Translations under genes and position numbers: made by a program
Notes under the pieces: model-generated
What the model was told of the DNA's origin: nothing
The model's input: only the letters and a program-made list of their open reading frames with translations
Databases searched by the model: none
Assembly (NCBI GenBank): GCA_025201365.1
Contig: JAIXMF010000006.1
Location: forward strand, 496,001 to 560,000
Source: Syncephalis plumigaleata
Lineage: Eukaryota > Zoopagomycota > Zoopagomycetes > Zoopagales > Piptocephalidaceae
Reading direction: 5' to 3'
Length of the DNA: 64,000 bases
Part shown: positions 1-10,895 of the stretch, piece by piece
Position numbering within the stretch: the stretch's first letter is position 1
How the letters are laid out: the number at the start of each line of letters is the position of its first letter

Positions 1-2237
1 TAGGCATGAAATACTTGTATGGTGAGCGAGACCATGCATTAAAAGAGACTATAGCATGCATTCAACAAGAGGTAAACAGCATAAAAGATGTCATTGTTCA
101 TTAGATTAAATCGCTCTACTAGATAACTGATTGGGATGATGATACGCAATGGCGTATTGATATATGGAAACAACCTCGATTCAATGGTGGCAGCATTCAT
201 GATTCTGATAGTAAACACATATGCAATATCTGGAATGTCAAATACAAGCAATGAACGAGCAACAAGTAAGATATGCCGTAAGTTGATGATATAATGATTT
301 ACATGCATTGATGACACCATTACTAATATGAATGAACATATAGCTCACTGAAGCCATGTTACGTATAAAGCGATACGAGATTATGATTCATGAGCAACGT
401 ATTGAATTGGAAAAACATGTAAGTAAAACGATAATATCAAAATGAGAAATGCAATTGACATGATTGTTATCATTTTTATGTAGCGTAAAACAATAGTACA
501 ACAGTGTAGCATATCCACTTCCGCACAAATTGAACAACTCCAACAACATTATGCTCATAAAGTAAGTATGGCTATAAATTCTATTACCAATCAATCTAAT
601 GATAATATAATGGAAAAAGGAACAGGAAAGGGAGCTGCAACATGCGTGGAGTTGCGTCTTAAAGCACAAGAAGTACAGGCATTATCCAAACGGGTCAATC
701 TACTAAAGACTAGTATTCAGGCTAAAATGGACAGTCAACTCGATGCCGCTGAACGTATAAATCAGATTGAAGCCATGACGGTGGATGATCGAAAACACTA
801 TTGAAAGAGCAACGTGCACTACGAAGAAAGGTACTCCTAGCAATACTAGTAATACTACATGAATGCTGTCTACTTACATTTGCTTCTAGTTACGTGCCTC
901 AGAGACTAGAGTACATCATGCTCATGAGTATATCGGTAGTTTACGCGGACAACTACTTGACTATCAGCGTGCATTTGGTATATTACACCTGCCTAATGAC
1001 AATAATGATGCTGATGCCGACGATGATTATGTAAGTCTAATTGATCTAATACAATAATGATAGCACATTAATAAATACGTGAATATGAATAGAAATCATG
1101 AAAATGAATACACAAAGACTATCTACCGACATAACAAGAGATACAAATAGCAATCACAATAACTATCATGGCATGGATAGTTATGAAGATCGATCTGGTC
1201 TGGATAATCTGGCATCTGTAGCAGAGAGTCTAATGTACTCGGATCAGCATATTCCCTCCGAGATAACTGCATCTCAGTCTTCGCAACCTGACTCAATAAT
1301 AACCAATTATAGCGTAACCGATCATCATACACATAACAGGGAACAGTCTAGTCATTCTAACGATTTAATGACAACAGACAATGGCAACCATATTAGTATT
1401 GACAATACTAATACTAATAATGGTGATGGCAATGATGATTTCTCTACAGAAAGTGAAGATGGCCTACCTGAACCTGGTACTAAACGGAAACAGGTTCGTA
1501 GTATTTGATTGAGCATTGCTTTTACCGTGCCTAATATCTAATCATTGTTACAGTTGGTTAGTTCACGATCAAGTTCGTATCCCATGATGTCAGAATCGAG
1601 ACACGGTACACATCCGCCAGTCTATTTGAGGAACACGCCACTCTCGCAGGAAATGTCCAGTGATATGCTTGCCTCTACACGCGAATCATTGTCTCGACCA
1701 TTAGTTCGACCATTCACCAATTCTGGTAGTAATGCACAACTCACCACACCAACAACATCATTGCAGGGAAGCAAGAGCAAAGCTACGTCTGCACGAATGC
1801 CACGCAGTAAAACGGTCGAGGTACCCCCACGACCTCGTGTGCTTCATGTTCGCTGGACACAGGTGGAGGATGAACTGCTACGACAAGCTGTTGAAGAATT
1901 CGGCGAACTAGGCGGTTCCTGGACACTCATTGCCTCGCGAGTACCAGGTCGCAGTTCATCGCAGTGTCGACATCGCTGGTTTAGAATTAGAACGAGTGAG
2001 GCACAACGCAATGCCAAGGCTGGTAGACCACGTATCTCGTCGACATCAACACGCTCGGGTAGAATACCACGACGAACCACTAGTTTAACACTGGATGTCG
2101 AGACATTAGGTGCAAGTAATAATAATAATAAGCATTTGGATTCATCATCAGATAAAGTTCGATTATCCGATCATACAGATGACGAATTGATGGACATGTC
2201 CTCATCTCAACCCTTACCTGAGATAGAACGACAATAA
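1..2237 (+). CDS. Coiled-coil protein with C-terminal Myb/SANT domain (5' end outside window)
   Basis: This is a multi-exon gene whose start lies before the window. Readable exons include about 343-418, 484-562, about 630-829, 890-1030, about 1098-1492 and 1552-2237, separated by GT...AG introns. The exons up to 1030 encode a charged, probably coiled-coil stretch. The exon near 1098-1492 is acidic and rich in Ser, Asn and Asp. The last exon holds one Myb/SANT repeat at about 1845-2010, with the spaced tryptophans of the family (RWTQVEDELLRQAV, GGSWTLIASRVPGR, CRHRWFRI). Myb/SANT repeats bind DNA or chromatin, so a nuclear role is likely. No named orthologue is recognised. The frame breaks near 800: the exon reads in one frame to a TGA at 802, while the continuing coiled coil (LKEQRALRRK) is in the next frame, as if one T were missing. 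Exon borders before 560 are uncertain. Confidence 0.7.
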
Positions 2238-2426
2238 TAGCTATAATGATGCTGTTCACTTTTTCTTTACTATACTGTTTATTTATACGATGATGACTAT
2301 TTTTTCTGTAAATTCTATATTTGGTATAACCACGACTATAATAAAATCCAATTTAGAGTCATATATACAATTGCGTCTTGTTCTATATTAGTCAATGATA
2401 CGTAATTGATTACAATGTGATCGAGT

Positions 2427-3581
2427 TTATTCATTAGTGGTCATTATCAAGTCAATGGCTTGTCGTACTGCATTCATATCATCAAGTAGACCCATATGAG
2501 TACCATTAGCAATGACAACACTATGTGGTATACCTTGTGGTGGTGTGGTACTCGATAGAGTAATTAGACCATCGCCAGGTGCATTGATCACTCGATCGAT
2601 ATCAACATGAAGCGTGCCATCCGTGTTGAGACTGGCCGGATAACGATGTGGACTAGGAAGATGATCTGCTGCTAGCACTACTAATCGTGGATAGGTGATA
2701 TCGGATCGATAGGCGAGTAGTGCTTTAAGCTCCCGTGCCCTAGCAAGTACATATGCCAGATAATCTACTCGTTCCTCATAAGTACCAATGGATAATGTCT
2801 CCTTCGTATTTAGGACAACACTTAGTTTATACTTGAGCCATACATCAATGTCATGGAAATCAAGTGGCCAATCGGTACCATCATCAGCGTGTACTAGTCC
2901 GCGACTATCGAATGGATAGAAGGTAAAGGTGGATTGTAGTTGGAAGTGCGTTTCCGCGCTAAACACTTGTCGATTCTCGCCCACTGGTGATCCTATAAGT
3001 TTATGAGGAATGGCAGTGATAGAACCATTGAAGGGTGTGCCAGCAAATATCACTCCTCGAAATAGTTGCGGTTGTTTATGTAACGCGGCAAGTACAATGA
3101 GTCCACCCATGGAATGAGCGATTACCGTGATGGATTGGCGTCCATTCCTTTGATAAATCTCGTCGAGATAATCGATGAATCGAGTGGTGCACGCCAGGAT
3201 ATTACGTCGAAAGTCATAGTCAAACCAGTGTAGTTGGAATTGTCCATGACAAGTATCAGCTGCCTGTTGAATACTATTGACGAAATCGGAGTAATACTCG
3301 ATATAGGATCGATTAGCGAGATAGCCCTGAGATACCACATTGTGCGGTTCATTATCACGAATGTTTATCGGTAGATGCATTGGTGGATGCACTTGATCTT
3401 TTAATAACGCTTCCGGAAACCAGTATTCCTCATTGTTACAACTCGTATCCACTAGACGTGAACCACGAAATCCGTGTACAATAACTACATCACCAACTAG
3501 TTTATCAAATGGTCCTCTTGATTCATCCAATGTCATGGTCAGTAGAGTAGCGATACAAGTAGAAATGATATACTGGATCAA
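2427..3581 (-). CDS. Alpha/beta-hydrolase (lipase/acyltransferase-like)
   Basis: Single-exon protein of up to 384 residues. An alpha/beta-hydrolase fold is supported by an oxyanion-type turn (VVIVHGFRGSR, residues about 32-42), the nucleophile elbow AHSMGGL (about 155-161), a late acid candidate in NAPGDGLITLSS (about 333-344) and a late histidine in ANGTHMGLLDD (about 358-368). The order Ser-Asp-His and the GDG motif resemble the LCAT/PDAT and related lipase families, so an ester-lipid substrate is plausible but not shown. The first in-frame Met at 3581 lies in a tandem duplication and gives a hydrophobic start (MIQYIISTCIATLL); the Met of MTLDES about 15 codons later is an alternative. It converges with the Myb gene, the two stops being about 190 bp apart. 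Confidence 0.75.
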   Translation of the reverse strand: MIQYIISTCIATLLTMTLDESRGPFDKLVGDVVIVHGFRGSRLVDTSCNNEEYWFPEALLKDQVHPPMHLPINIRDNEPHNVVSQGYLANRSYIEYYSDFVNSIQQAADTCHGQFQLHWFDYDFRRNILACTTRFIDYLDEIYQRNGRQSITVIAHSMGGLIVLAALHKQPQLFRGVIFAGTPFNGSITAIPHKLIGSPVGENRQVFSAETHFQLQSTFTFYPFDSRGLVHADDGTDWPLDFHDIDVWLKYKLSVVLNTKETLSIGTYEERVDYLAYVLARARELKALLAYRSDITYPRLVVLAADHLPSPHRYPASLNTDGTLHVDIDRVINAPGDGLITLSSTTPPQGIPHSVVIANGTHMGLLDDMNAVRQAIDLIMTTNE

Positions 3582-3628
3582 TCAATCAAGTGTAGCAATA
3601 CAAGTAGAAATGATGTATTGGATTAAGA
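3547..3628. repeat. Imperfect tandem duplication of about 45 bp
   Basis: The unit GTAGCGATACAAGTAGAAAT... at 3547-3591 is followed directly by a near copy starting at 3592 that runs to about 3628, with a few differences. The first copy contains the upstream-most start codon of the hydrolase gene, so the duplication covers its start and 5' leader. Confidence 0.8.
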
Positions 3629-4291
3629 AATGTGTACAGCTAACGAATTAGTACATGCCATCATTTTGTGCTTGAACAAAGAAGCGTTGAAATACAACAT
3701 TGTTATCTTTTACTACTATTACTATTACTACCAGTCATCATGACACTGATAGTGTACGCAGCCACATATCACCGCAACTTGTCCAACTGCAACGAGCCCT
3801 TTAACCACTCACACGTTGTGCCAATCAAATGTCTAAGCCATTCTATAAATGGTAATGCCGTTATAGCAATTAACCAATAAACACCGCTTAATGAAACTCA
3901 CCTATCCTAATTCATGTGTCGTCGTCATTCCGAGTGAGAATGATTGTGTGTGTGCATGTGCGTGTGGATGTGTGGATGTGGATGTGGATGTGCTGTATAC
4001 TATAGAGGATAATGACAATGAAGATTAATGATGGCTTGGGGCAGGCAGGCAGACACACACACACGCACACACAAATCCACCTGCACACGCCTCAGCATCG
4101 CGCGATTACCTCGTTTACATCTTATAACCCACTCACTCACTCTCAATTGTCCCCATCGACTCGCACAACCACGCTCATCTGTTCGCTTATTCGCTTGCCG
4201 TCCATCGTCTATATCCATCCATCCATCCATCCATCCATCTAGTTCATTCGTTTATATTGTCCCGCTTGTCTTTAACCATCAATCGAGCAAC
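3629..4291. other. Intergenic region, divergent promoters of hydrolase and 14-3-3 genes
   Basis: No convincing gene. The right half is low-complexity: GTGTGTGCATGTGCGTGTGG around 3948-3968, CACACA runs near 4050-4075, and a (CCAT)n run at about 4213-4238 just before the 14-3-3 start. These probably form the promoter and 5' leader of the 14-3-3 gene. Confidence 0.6.
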
Positions 4292-5564
4292 ATGTCTGGA
4301 ACCGAGCGTAGCGACCACGTCTATTTGGCCAAGCTTGCCGAGCAGGCCGAACGCTATGACGGTAAGTAGCTGTAGCGGTAGTAAGAACAGAGTAGAAGCA
4401 ACAACAACAAAGATGATGATGAAGATGATGACAGTACTAGAAGACAATACACACGTCATCTAGAGTGCTATCAGTTAATAGATGATGAAGATGATGACTA
4501 GAGATAAAGTGACGGAATTGTAAAGTGAAGATGACAAGTCTACGTCCTCGTCATCTGTGTCATCATCTTGCTCATCTATTAAGATGTAACTACACTACGT
4601 TGTGCTTACTGTATATATATATGTAAATATTAGTTACTGTTGTTTACTAATAGTTGCGTTTGTTCCTTAACTACTATAGAAATGGTTGAGAACATGAAGG
4701 CTGTCGCCGTTCTCGCCTCCGAACTTACCGTCGAAGAGCGTAACTTGCTTTCGGTTGCCTACAAGAACGTCATTGGCGCTCGTCGTGCTAGCTGGCGCAT
4801 TGTCTCCTCCATCGAGCAGAAGGAGGAATCCAAAGGCAATGAGGAGCACGTGAAGCAAATCAAAGAGTACCGCACTAAGATCGAGAAGGAACTCCAAGGC
4901 ATTTGCGAGGATATCCTCAAGGTGCTCGATGAGTATCTCATCAAGAACGCCGAATCCGGTGAATCCAAGGTGTTCTACCATAAGATGTAAGTGTATGGCT
5001 GATGAATGTGATATGATTTGATTTGATATCTACTACAGTACATTGGTGTAAAGATGATTACATGTTATCTATGTGCTACACTACATTGAATTACATGTAG
5101 AAATATCGAGTAGTTGCTTACTCATACATATATATATATATTGTTATTAATTGTTTGTATGAATCCTCGATAATAGGAAGGGCGACTACCACCGTTACCT
5201 AGCTGAATTCGCCTCTGGTGAATTGCGCAAAACATCTTCCGATGCCTCTTTGGAAGCCTACAAGGCTGCCAGTGATGTCGCCGTCACTGAGCTACCATCC
5301 ACGCATCCAATCCGCTTGGGTTTGGCGCTTAACTTCTCGGTGTTCTACTACGAGATTCTCAACTCGCCAGACCGTGCCTGCCACTTGGCCAAGCAAGCAT
5401 TCGATGATGCTATCGCCGAATTGGACAGTCTATCAGAGGAATCCTACAAGGACAGCACCCTGATCATGCAATTGCTCCGTGACAACTTGACCCTCTGGAC
5501 CTCTGACATGCAAGACGAGGAGCCTAAAGATGAGGAGAAGCCCGAAGAAAAGGCTGATGCCTAA
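4292..5564 (+). CDS. BMH1: 14-3-3 protein
   Basis: Three exons (4292-4361, 4680-4985, 5177-5564) encode a protein of about 254 residues, the usual 14-3-3 length. Family hallmarks are [13 protein letters not shown] at the N-terminus, [20 protein letters not shown] in helix 3, [21 protein letters not shown] across the second splice, and the signature region around [15 protein letters not shown], then [16 protein letters not shown] and an acidic tail. 14-3-3 proteins are dimeric phosphoserine/phosphothreonine-binding adaptors in cytosol and nucleus. The start is fixed by the conserved N-terminus. Codon choice is strongly biased, as expected for high expression. Intron 1 (4362-4679) is unusually long for this window and can fold on itself. 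Confidence 0.97.
4415..4576 (+). repeat. Duplicated motif and complementary arm inside intron 1 of the 14-3-3 gene
   Basis: The 18-mer GATGATGAAGATGATGAC occurs at 4415-4432 and again at 4481-4498. The stretch 4559-4576 is its reverse complement apart from two mismatches. Either left arm could pair with the right arm in the pre-mRNA. Part of this is simple GAT repetition, so function is unproven. Confidence 0.6.
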
Positions 5565-5836
5565 ATCACATCAGTAATCTCACTCTTTACTTACAAATCA
5601 TTAAATCTCTGGTGAAATGAACGCACGTCTCGTGTTGTGCATGATGAACCTTTCGCATGTATAAGGTGTGACAAGAGAATGTACTTACAGTCTAATAATA
5701 AACGACTGTTACTATTCTTCAATATATATATACAACGACGACGATAGACTATTAAACATGTGCATGTATACAATACTAGTATCATAATAATGATGATGAT
5801 GATAATTGTTATTAACAAATAGATAGCTAGATAGGT

Positions 5837-7047
5837 TTATTGTTCATACGACATCGAATCTTGACGACCATGTTGCTTGCGACTCTTCATGTCGTCAGCT
5901 GTAATTTCCCAAGTGTCATCTTCACCTGAATCGGCATCTATACAACAATAATGGTTCGTATAATACAGTCTCTATCATAATTACTATTTCGTAACTCTTA
6001 CCAAATAGATCGGGATCCGCCTGCCATGGATGAATTTGATTGTCGCTATGACAAGTCCGATGAGCTGGTATTAGACCACGTCTAATTAATAAACCTATTT
6101 AGTAACTAGCTCATTTATATGCATATCATTCTATATACACGCATACATTTGTAGTTCTGGTGATGTATCCGTAGTAGTACGACGTGCTTGTCGTCCTACC
6201 GGTATAGGTCGATGTGTTTGTACGCGATGATCTAAATGCGAAGAGACAGGACGCGTTGGATTATCACTGCCTAAAGTCGAATGATGATTAGTAATTATAA
6301 TACGCAGTGCTATCGTTATGATTACCATTACCATTGCCGTAAGCATGATGTATGGTAGAGCCTGAACGATCTAGAATAGGTGTGCCCCTACAATATACCA
6401 TTTATTCATTCATTCAAATAGGTAAGTAGACGTACAATGTGCTAATGTAGCAATAGCTTACCGTCGACTACCAGCTCGTGCTGCATTACGTCCAGCGATG
6501 CCTAGACACTTTTCCAAATGTGGCGCATATCGCGAGGCTACAAACTGACGCTTGCAATTGGGACACTCGACAATCTCCTGCGTGTCTGGCATTGGTTTCT
6601 GACCAAAGATATCGAGACCAGGTGTAGAGGCTATCTCAGCAGAATATCGACATAGAGGTGTGAGTATGAGCTATATATATGAGTGTGCTAACTTGCACGC
6701 ACTAAATACACCTATCTATACTTACAGAAAGCTCGACAACTATAGTAGTAGTAGTAGTGGTTGGTCCAACCAATCTAACGTGGTTACTGGTAGCTGTTAT
6801 GGAATAGCATGCTATACAACCTTACCGTGTTCTACAAATGCCGCACTTGGCCGCAGCTAGTCGTGCTTCGCGATGCGCGACAACTACCGCATCTAATACG
6901 CATTCATCGAGTAATTCAGTAACCAGATCCGATACCTAAGCAGCGTCAATACACGGGTGCCGAGCTCGTTCGTCAACAAGTGGCGTAGACAGCGCTTACC
7001 GCTTCCTTGATATTGCCACTTATCGGCTTGCGAGTAATGTCTGACAT
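5837..7047 (-). CDS. SGF11: SAGA-associated factor 11 (Sgf11/ATXN7L3 type)
   Basis: Multi-exon minus-strand gene starting at ATG 7047-7045 ([16 protein letters not shown]) and ending at stop 5837-5839. The second exon (about 6825-6935) gives [28 protein letters not shown], the N-terminal helix that packs into the deubiquitinase module. The exon at about 6473-6630 carries the Sgf11 zinc finger: [28 protein letters not shown] and GRN. Further exons (about 6131-6346, 6002-6080, 5837-5940) encode a basic/polar tail. Sgf11 anchors Ubp8 in the SAGA co-activator, which removes ubiquitin from histone H2B in the nucleus. Exon ends are approximate; the zinc-finger exon alone identifies the gene. Confidence 0.87.
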
Positions 7048-7493
7048 GGGTAAGGAGAAAAATTGTACGGAACCGAGCGAGCAAACAAGTCCCCGTTTCC
7101 CCTATTTCAACCATCGTTTATATCACGTGGATCACACTGTATATACGTTTGTCGCTATTTCTAAGCGATCTTTTTACTAAACATGTAGCTCTAACTAGCT
7201 ACGATTAATGTATTGGTAGTGGGCAGTAACCTAGAAGCAAAATAAGCCGTATTTTTTTTTTTTTTCTTGTTAGAACATATTTGGCTATATGCCGTCTTTT
7301 ATTATAAATGAATAAACCAGGGTTATAATAACAAACAATTTGACAAACAGCCCAATGCCCACGGAATGGAAATGTGTCTTGCGAGTGCAGAACACGGTTG
7401 TGTAGCAGAAAAACCAACTAGCATATAGTCGGTAGGTTAATAAATGTCAACATTTCTGTTGACTAGTTAGAAATGATACCTTTTTCCCTATGA
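7048..7493. other. Intergenic region between SGF11 and the tRNA genes
   Basis: AT-rich, no supported gene. A poly-T run lies at about 7253-7265. The 12-mer AAAATAAGCCGT occurs near 7239 and again near 7574, without an obvious element around it. Confidence 0.5.
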
Positions 7494-7565
7494 CGGGATT
7501 GGCAGGAATCGAACCCAGGACCTATTCGTCCGAGAAATAGAGCGTAACCACTTGGCTACAACCCC
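7494..7565 (-). tRNA. tRNA-like gene, best read as tRNA-Pro(CGG)
   Basis: On the minus strand the sequence has an A-box (TAGCCAAGTGG), a B-box (GGTTCGATTCC) and a 7-bp acceptor stem (GGGGTTG with CAATCCC, one G-U). The best anticodon arm is TATTT/GAATA around loop CTCGGAC, giving anticodon CGG (proline). The D and T stems contain mismatches and there is no clear T-run after the 3' end, so this could be a decaying tRNA or a different isotype. A covariance-model scan would settle both points. Confidence 0.6.
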
Positions 7566-7660
7566 ATCCTCCCAAAATAAGCCGTAAAACGGCGAAAACG
7601 GCGAAATAGGTTTTTTTAATCCTTTAGTATGTCTATGTAAAAATCTACAAAATTTGTTAA

Positions 7661-7743
7661 GGTAACATGGCCGAGCGGTCTAAGGCGCTACGTTCAGGTC
7701 GTAGTCTACATTGTAGGCGTGAGTTCGAATCTCACTGTTACCA
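7661..7743 (+). tRNA. tRNA-Leu(CAG)
   Basis: Class II tRNA. Acceptor GGTAACA pairs with TGTTACC, the A-box is TGGCCGAGCGG, the anticodon stem CTACG/CGTAG encloses TTCAGGT (anticodon CAG), there is a long variable arm, and the T arm is GTGAG-TTCGAAT-CTCAC. Discriminator A is at 7743 and a TTTT terminator for RNA polymerase III follows at 7748-7751. No intron. Confidence 0.95.
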
Positions 7744-7942
7744 TTCGTTTTGCTACAGCAACTTGCTGTTCATTTTTGCACTTTTAGAATGCTGTTTATT
7801 GTAGAAATGTGTATATTCCATGTGGATAGAGGAAGAAAAGAAAGGATTACAACGAGTTCCATTCTACCCAATATCATCATCATGCTGGACGGTATAGAAG
7901 ATAGATCGTCATGCCAATCCAACTACAGGTATCTCCTCGTTG
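7744..7942. other. Spacer between tRNA-Leu and LTR element A
   Basis: No supported gene. The stretch ends in the target duplication CATTG (7943-7947) of element A, whose other copy is at 18088-18092. Confidence 0.5.
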
Positions 7943-7947
7943 CATTG

Positions 7948-8480
7948 TGTGACGCCTCTCACCCATTTCATCGAAGATCATGATGATACTACTAGCTAGT
8001 ATCATCATCGGCATCACCAGTCACATTATTATTATCTCTATCATTAACTTCAGTATTCTCATTATCAACACTATCATTAACACTACTAACGTTGCCATAT
8101 TTATCTTACTCAACATCACCTCCCTCCTACCGATTAAGCGCTTCTTACTCGAGGAGAAGTCTCTTTTAATACAGAGAACGTAGCAGAGCTACGTTCATGG
8201 AGCGGTGTATGTTGCGTATATAAACTAACGACGTTACACATATCAATAAACATTAATTGACCTTTTCCTTGACACTTCTGACTATTCGTAACTTGCTTTA
8301 TTGTTTGAGTTCGTGTAGTTTGTGTCATAAGGTTCTCTCGCACGATCTCGTTCTACGTAAGACCTCACTCGTCGCTTTGTCCCTTATTTCTATTCTACTT
8401 GCGTGAGCGTCTTATACTAATAAGACCTCACCTATCGCTTTATACCTCCCTTTCCACCCTCCTAGTGTGAACGTCTTACA
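7948..8480 (+). repeat. Left LTR of element A
   Basis: 533 bp, begins TGTGACGCC and ends GTCTTACA, matching 17555-18087 with no difference seen by eye. It contains a TATA-like GCGTATATAAAC at about 8215-8226. Short open frames inside both LTR copies are identical because the LTRs are, and are not genes. Confidence 0.95.
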
Positions 8481-8721
8481 TTTGGCGAGCACACCAGGAC
8501 GGGATACTCACCCTTCCCGTCCTGCACCGTACCCCTCCTGATCACGCAAACGACATCGTCGAGAGCAACCAGAATTTCCGCACTACTAACCGCCTCCCCC
8601 TCGCCTCCCGATTTTTCGCTATCGCAAAAGTTTTTGCTTTTTCATAATCAAGTTCTTCCTCGACAAACAAAATTAATTAATTTATCACTTACATATCGTC
8701 ATAGCTCGATAAAATACCACC

Positions 8722-10662
8722 ATGTCGGACACAAGCTCGACGCTCTCTGACGACACGATGACGACAACGCGCGGGTTAGCTGCCGTTTTTGGTACTAACA
8801 ACGAAGACGTCGAGCCACGTGCAAGATCGACTTCGCCAAACGATCGAACACGAGCTTTGCCCGAAATACCTCAAGAACTCATGCAATCGTTTATGCGGCA
8901 AATCCGAGAGTACCTCTACAATCAAGATAACGAGACCCGAGTTGTGCCGATAGAAGCAGACCCCCAACACGTGCCACGAGCATGCTATAATCGGTACCGA
9001 TCAGATTTCGACAAGGCGATCATTCCATTTACGGGCTCATCATCGAAGGAAGACCCATTCAAGTGGCTGTTCGAGTACTTCCAAGCGGCCATTCGTCGTA
9101 ACGGCTGGACGCAAGAACAGTGTCTGGATAATATCGATAGCTACCTTACCGATGCCGCACTCGCCTGGTGGGATTACATCCGGCCAACCATTACTCGTTG
9201 GACAGGTGGTAATCGCCAGAATGGATTCGCCCCCGGCACGTTCACGCACGCGTTCGTCAAGCGTTTCATTACACCTGAGATGAAGGCCCACTGGAACGCG
9301 GAGCTACAAGTATGCAAGCAAAGGCCCGGAGAAGACGTAGCCGGCTTTGCAAGCAGATTACGAGGCCTCAAGAAACGTGTGGAGCTATCCCGACAAGTAA
9401 CGGACAACGAACTTAGTAACCTTCTGCAGCAAGGTCTACCACTACAGATCCGGAACGCACTCAGCGCCATGGAAATCCAACAACGTACCTGGCATCCGGA
9501 GACGTACCTTCGTTTCGAGTTACGCGTCGAGCTAGCCCAGAATTTCGAATTCCAGCTGAGAGCCAATGGAGACGTGGACGCAGTCAAGATCCCTGGTGAA
9601 GTGGTTACGACGGAAACCGGAGACGAGGTCAAGGTCGTAGCGTCGCAGTTTATGCCGTCGCTTACGTCGGAGGTCCCTGAAGATAAGCAAGCCCACAAGG
9701 TCATCACGGAGAAGAAAACGTCCTCCTCGAAGAAGCCCGAGTCTGACAAGTCGATCGATGAACTGACGAAGCAAATGAGCCAACTCCGAATCCTCCTAGC
9801 CAAACAACAACGGTTAGCTGAGGTCAAGAAACCGAGAAGTTGCCCTCATTGCGACTCCACCGACCGTAATCACCGCTGGAACACCTGTGAACGTCGACAA
9901 GTACAAGAAGGCTACTTCGGCAATACGTACCTGGACCGCGAAGCTTGGAGTTCGGCAATCGACCGTGAGAACGTAGATTACTGGCACCGGAATCAACAAT
10001 ACGAGTTCGAGGAACCCGAGGAACCTTCCGACGACGATCTATCGACATTACAAGAGCCGGACGACGCCAGCGACGAAGATGACGAGATCGAACAACAGAA
10101 CGTAGACGAGATGTTCGACAAGATCGCCGAGATGCTCGCCGTCGAGAAGAGAAAGTTGTTAGACGAGGATGAAGACGACGACGACGACGACGACAGCAAC
10201 AAGAAGAGGAAAGAAGGACACGAACCTAACGTAGACACGATCGTACCACGACTGCTCGCTCGCCCTGTTACTCGTAAGCCAGTGGTAGAACCGAAGGTGA
10301 ATGTAAAAAAGCCTACGACTCGAACACGAACGGCTAAGGGAAAGAAGGCAGAAGAAGAGGTAACGAGTGTCGAGAAGAAACGTGTTACCCCAACGACCGA
10401 TGGACCAAAAAGCAGATGGACCCCCGCTCAGGCTCGACAGTTGATGGCGTTATTGGCGCAAGCCCCCACTGCCAAAGGACAACAAGTTCTCGCCCCAGCG
10501 GTAGAAATGGCAAATTCTCAAATCACCATCGCGCTCGGAGACTTGGCTCGACTAATTCAGGCTCAACAACCGAAGAACGAGACGGTGGACAACAATGGCC
10601 GTACCAACAAGGCGAGAGTGGTCGAAGTATTAGTGGGTGATCGATTCGACACGCAAGCCTTA
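8722..10662 (+). CDS. gag region of element A
   Basis: Retrotransposon gag-type protein (residues about 100-280 contain the gag core, with FKWLFEYFQAAIRRNGW and ALAWWDYI). It is followed by a Lys/Glu-rich stretch, a Cys/His finger-like motif (CPHCDSTDRNHRWNTC) and a long acidic tail. Gag forms the particle of LTR elements. The region runs up to the insertion point of element B. Confidence 0.8.
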
Positions 10663-10895
10663 TGTAACAAGTGAAAGCTACTGCTACTTAGACAATAAGG
10701 ATTAGAGTATGAATGATGCCCTTCCCGCTGTTATGGCGGAGGCTTTCTTTATTTATAATAAAATATTTGAACAAAATTATAATGTAGTAATGATAGTAGC
10801 AACCGCAATTGGCAATAGTTAATTGCCGTGAGAGGTTATTAGCTTATACTTATTACGCTGCGATTATATACGGTTTTGTGTGTCTACTTGTTGCA
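10663..10895 (-). repeat. Downstream LTR of element B
   Basis: 233 bp, identical by eye to 16187-16419; bounded by CCTTA on the outer side and by the polypurine tract on the inner side. The pol frame ends inside this LTR. Confidence 0.95.

Noticed and set aside
7980-8343. Short open frames inside the LTR of element A (repeated at 17587-17950)
   Set aside because: They are identical in both LTRs only because the LTRs are. They lack any domain and have low-complexity composition.
9174-9827. 217-residue minus-strand frame opposite the gag of element A
   Set aside because: Cys/Ser-rich antisense frame with no domain; the plus strand has a gag core.
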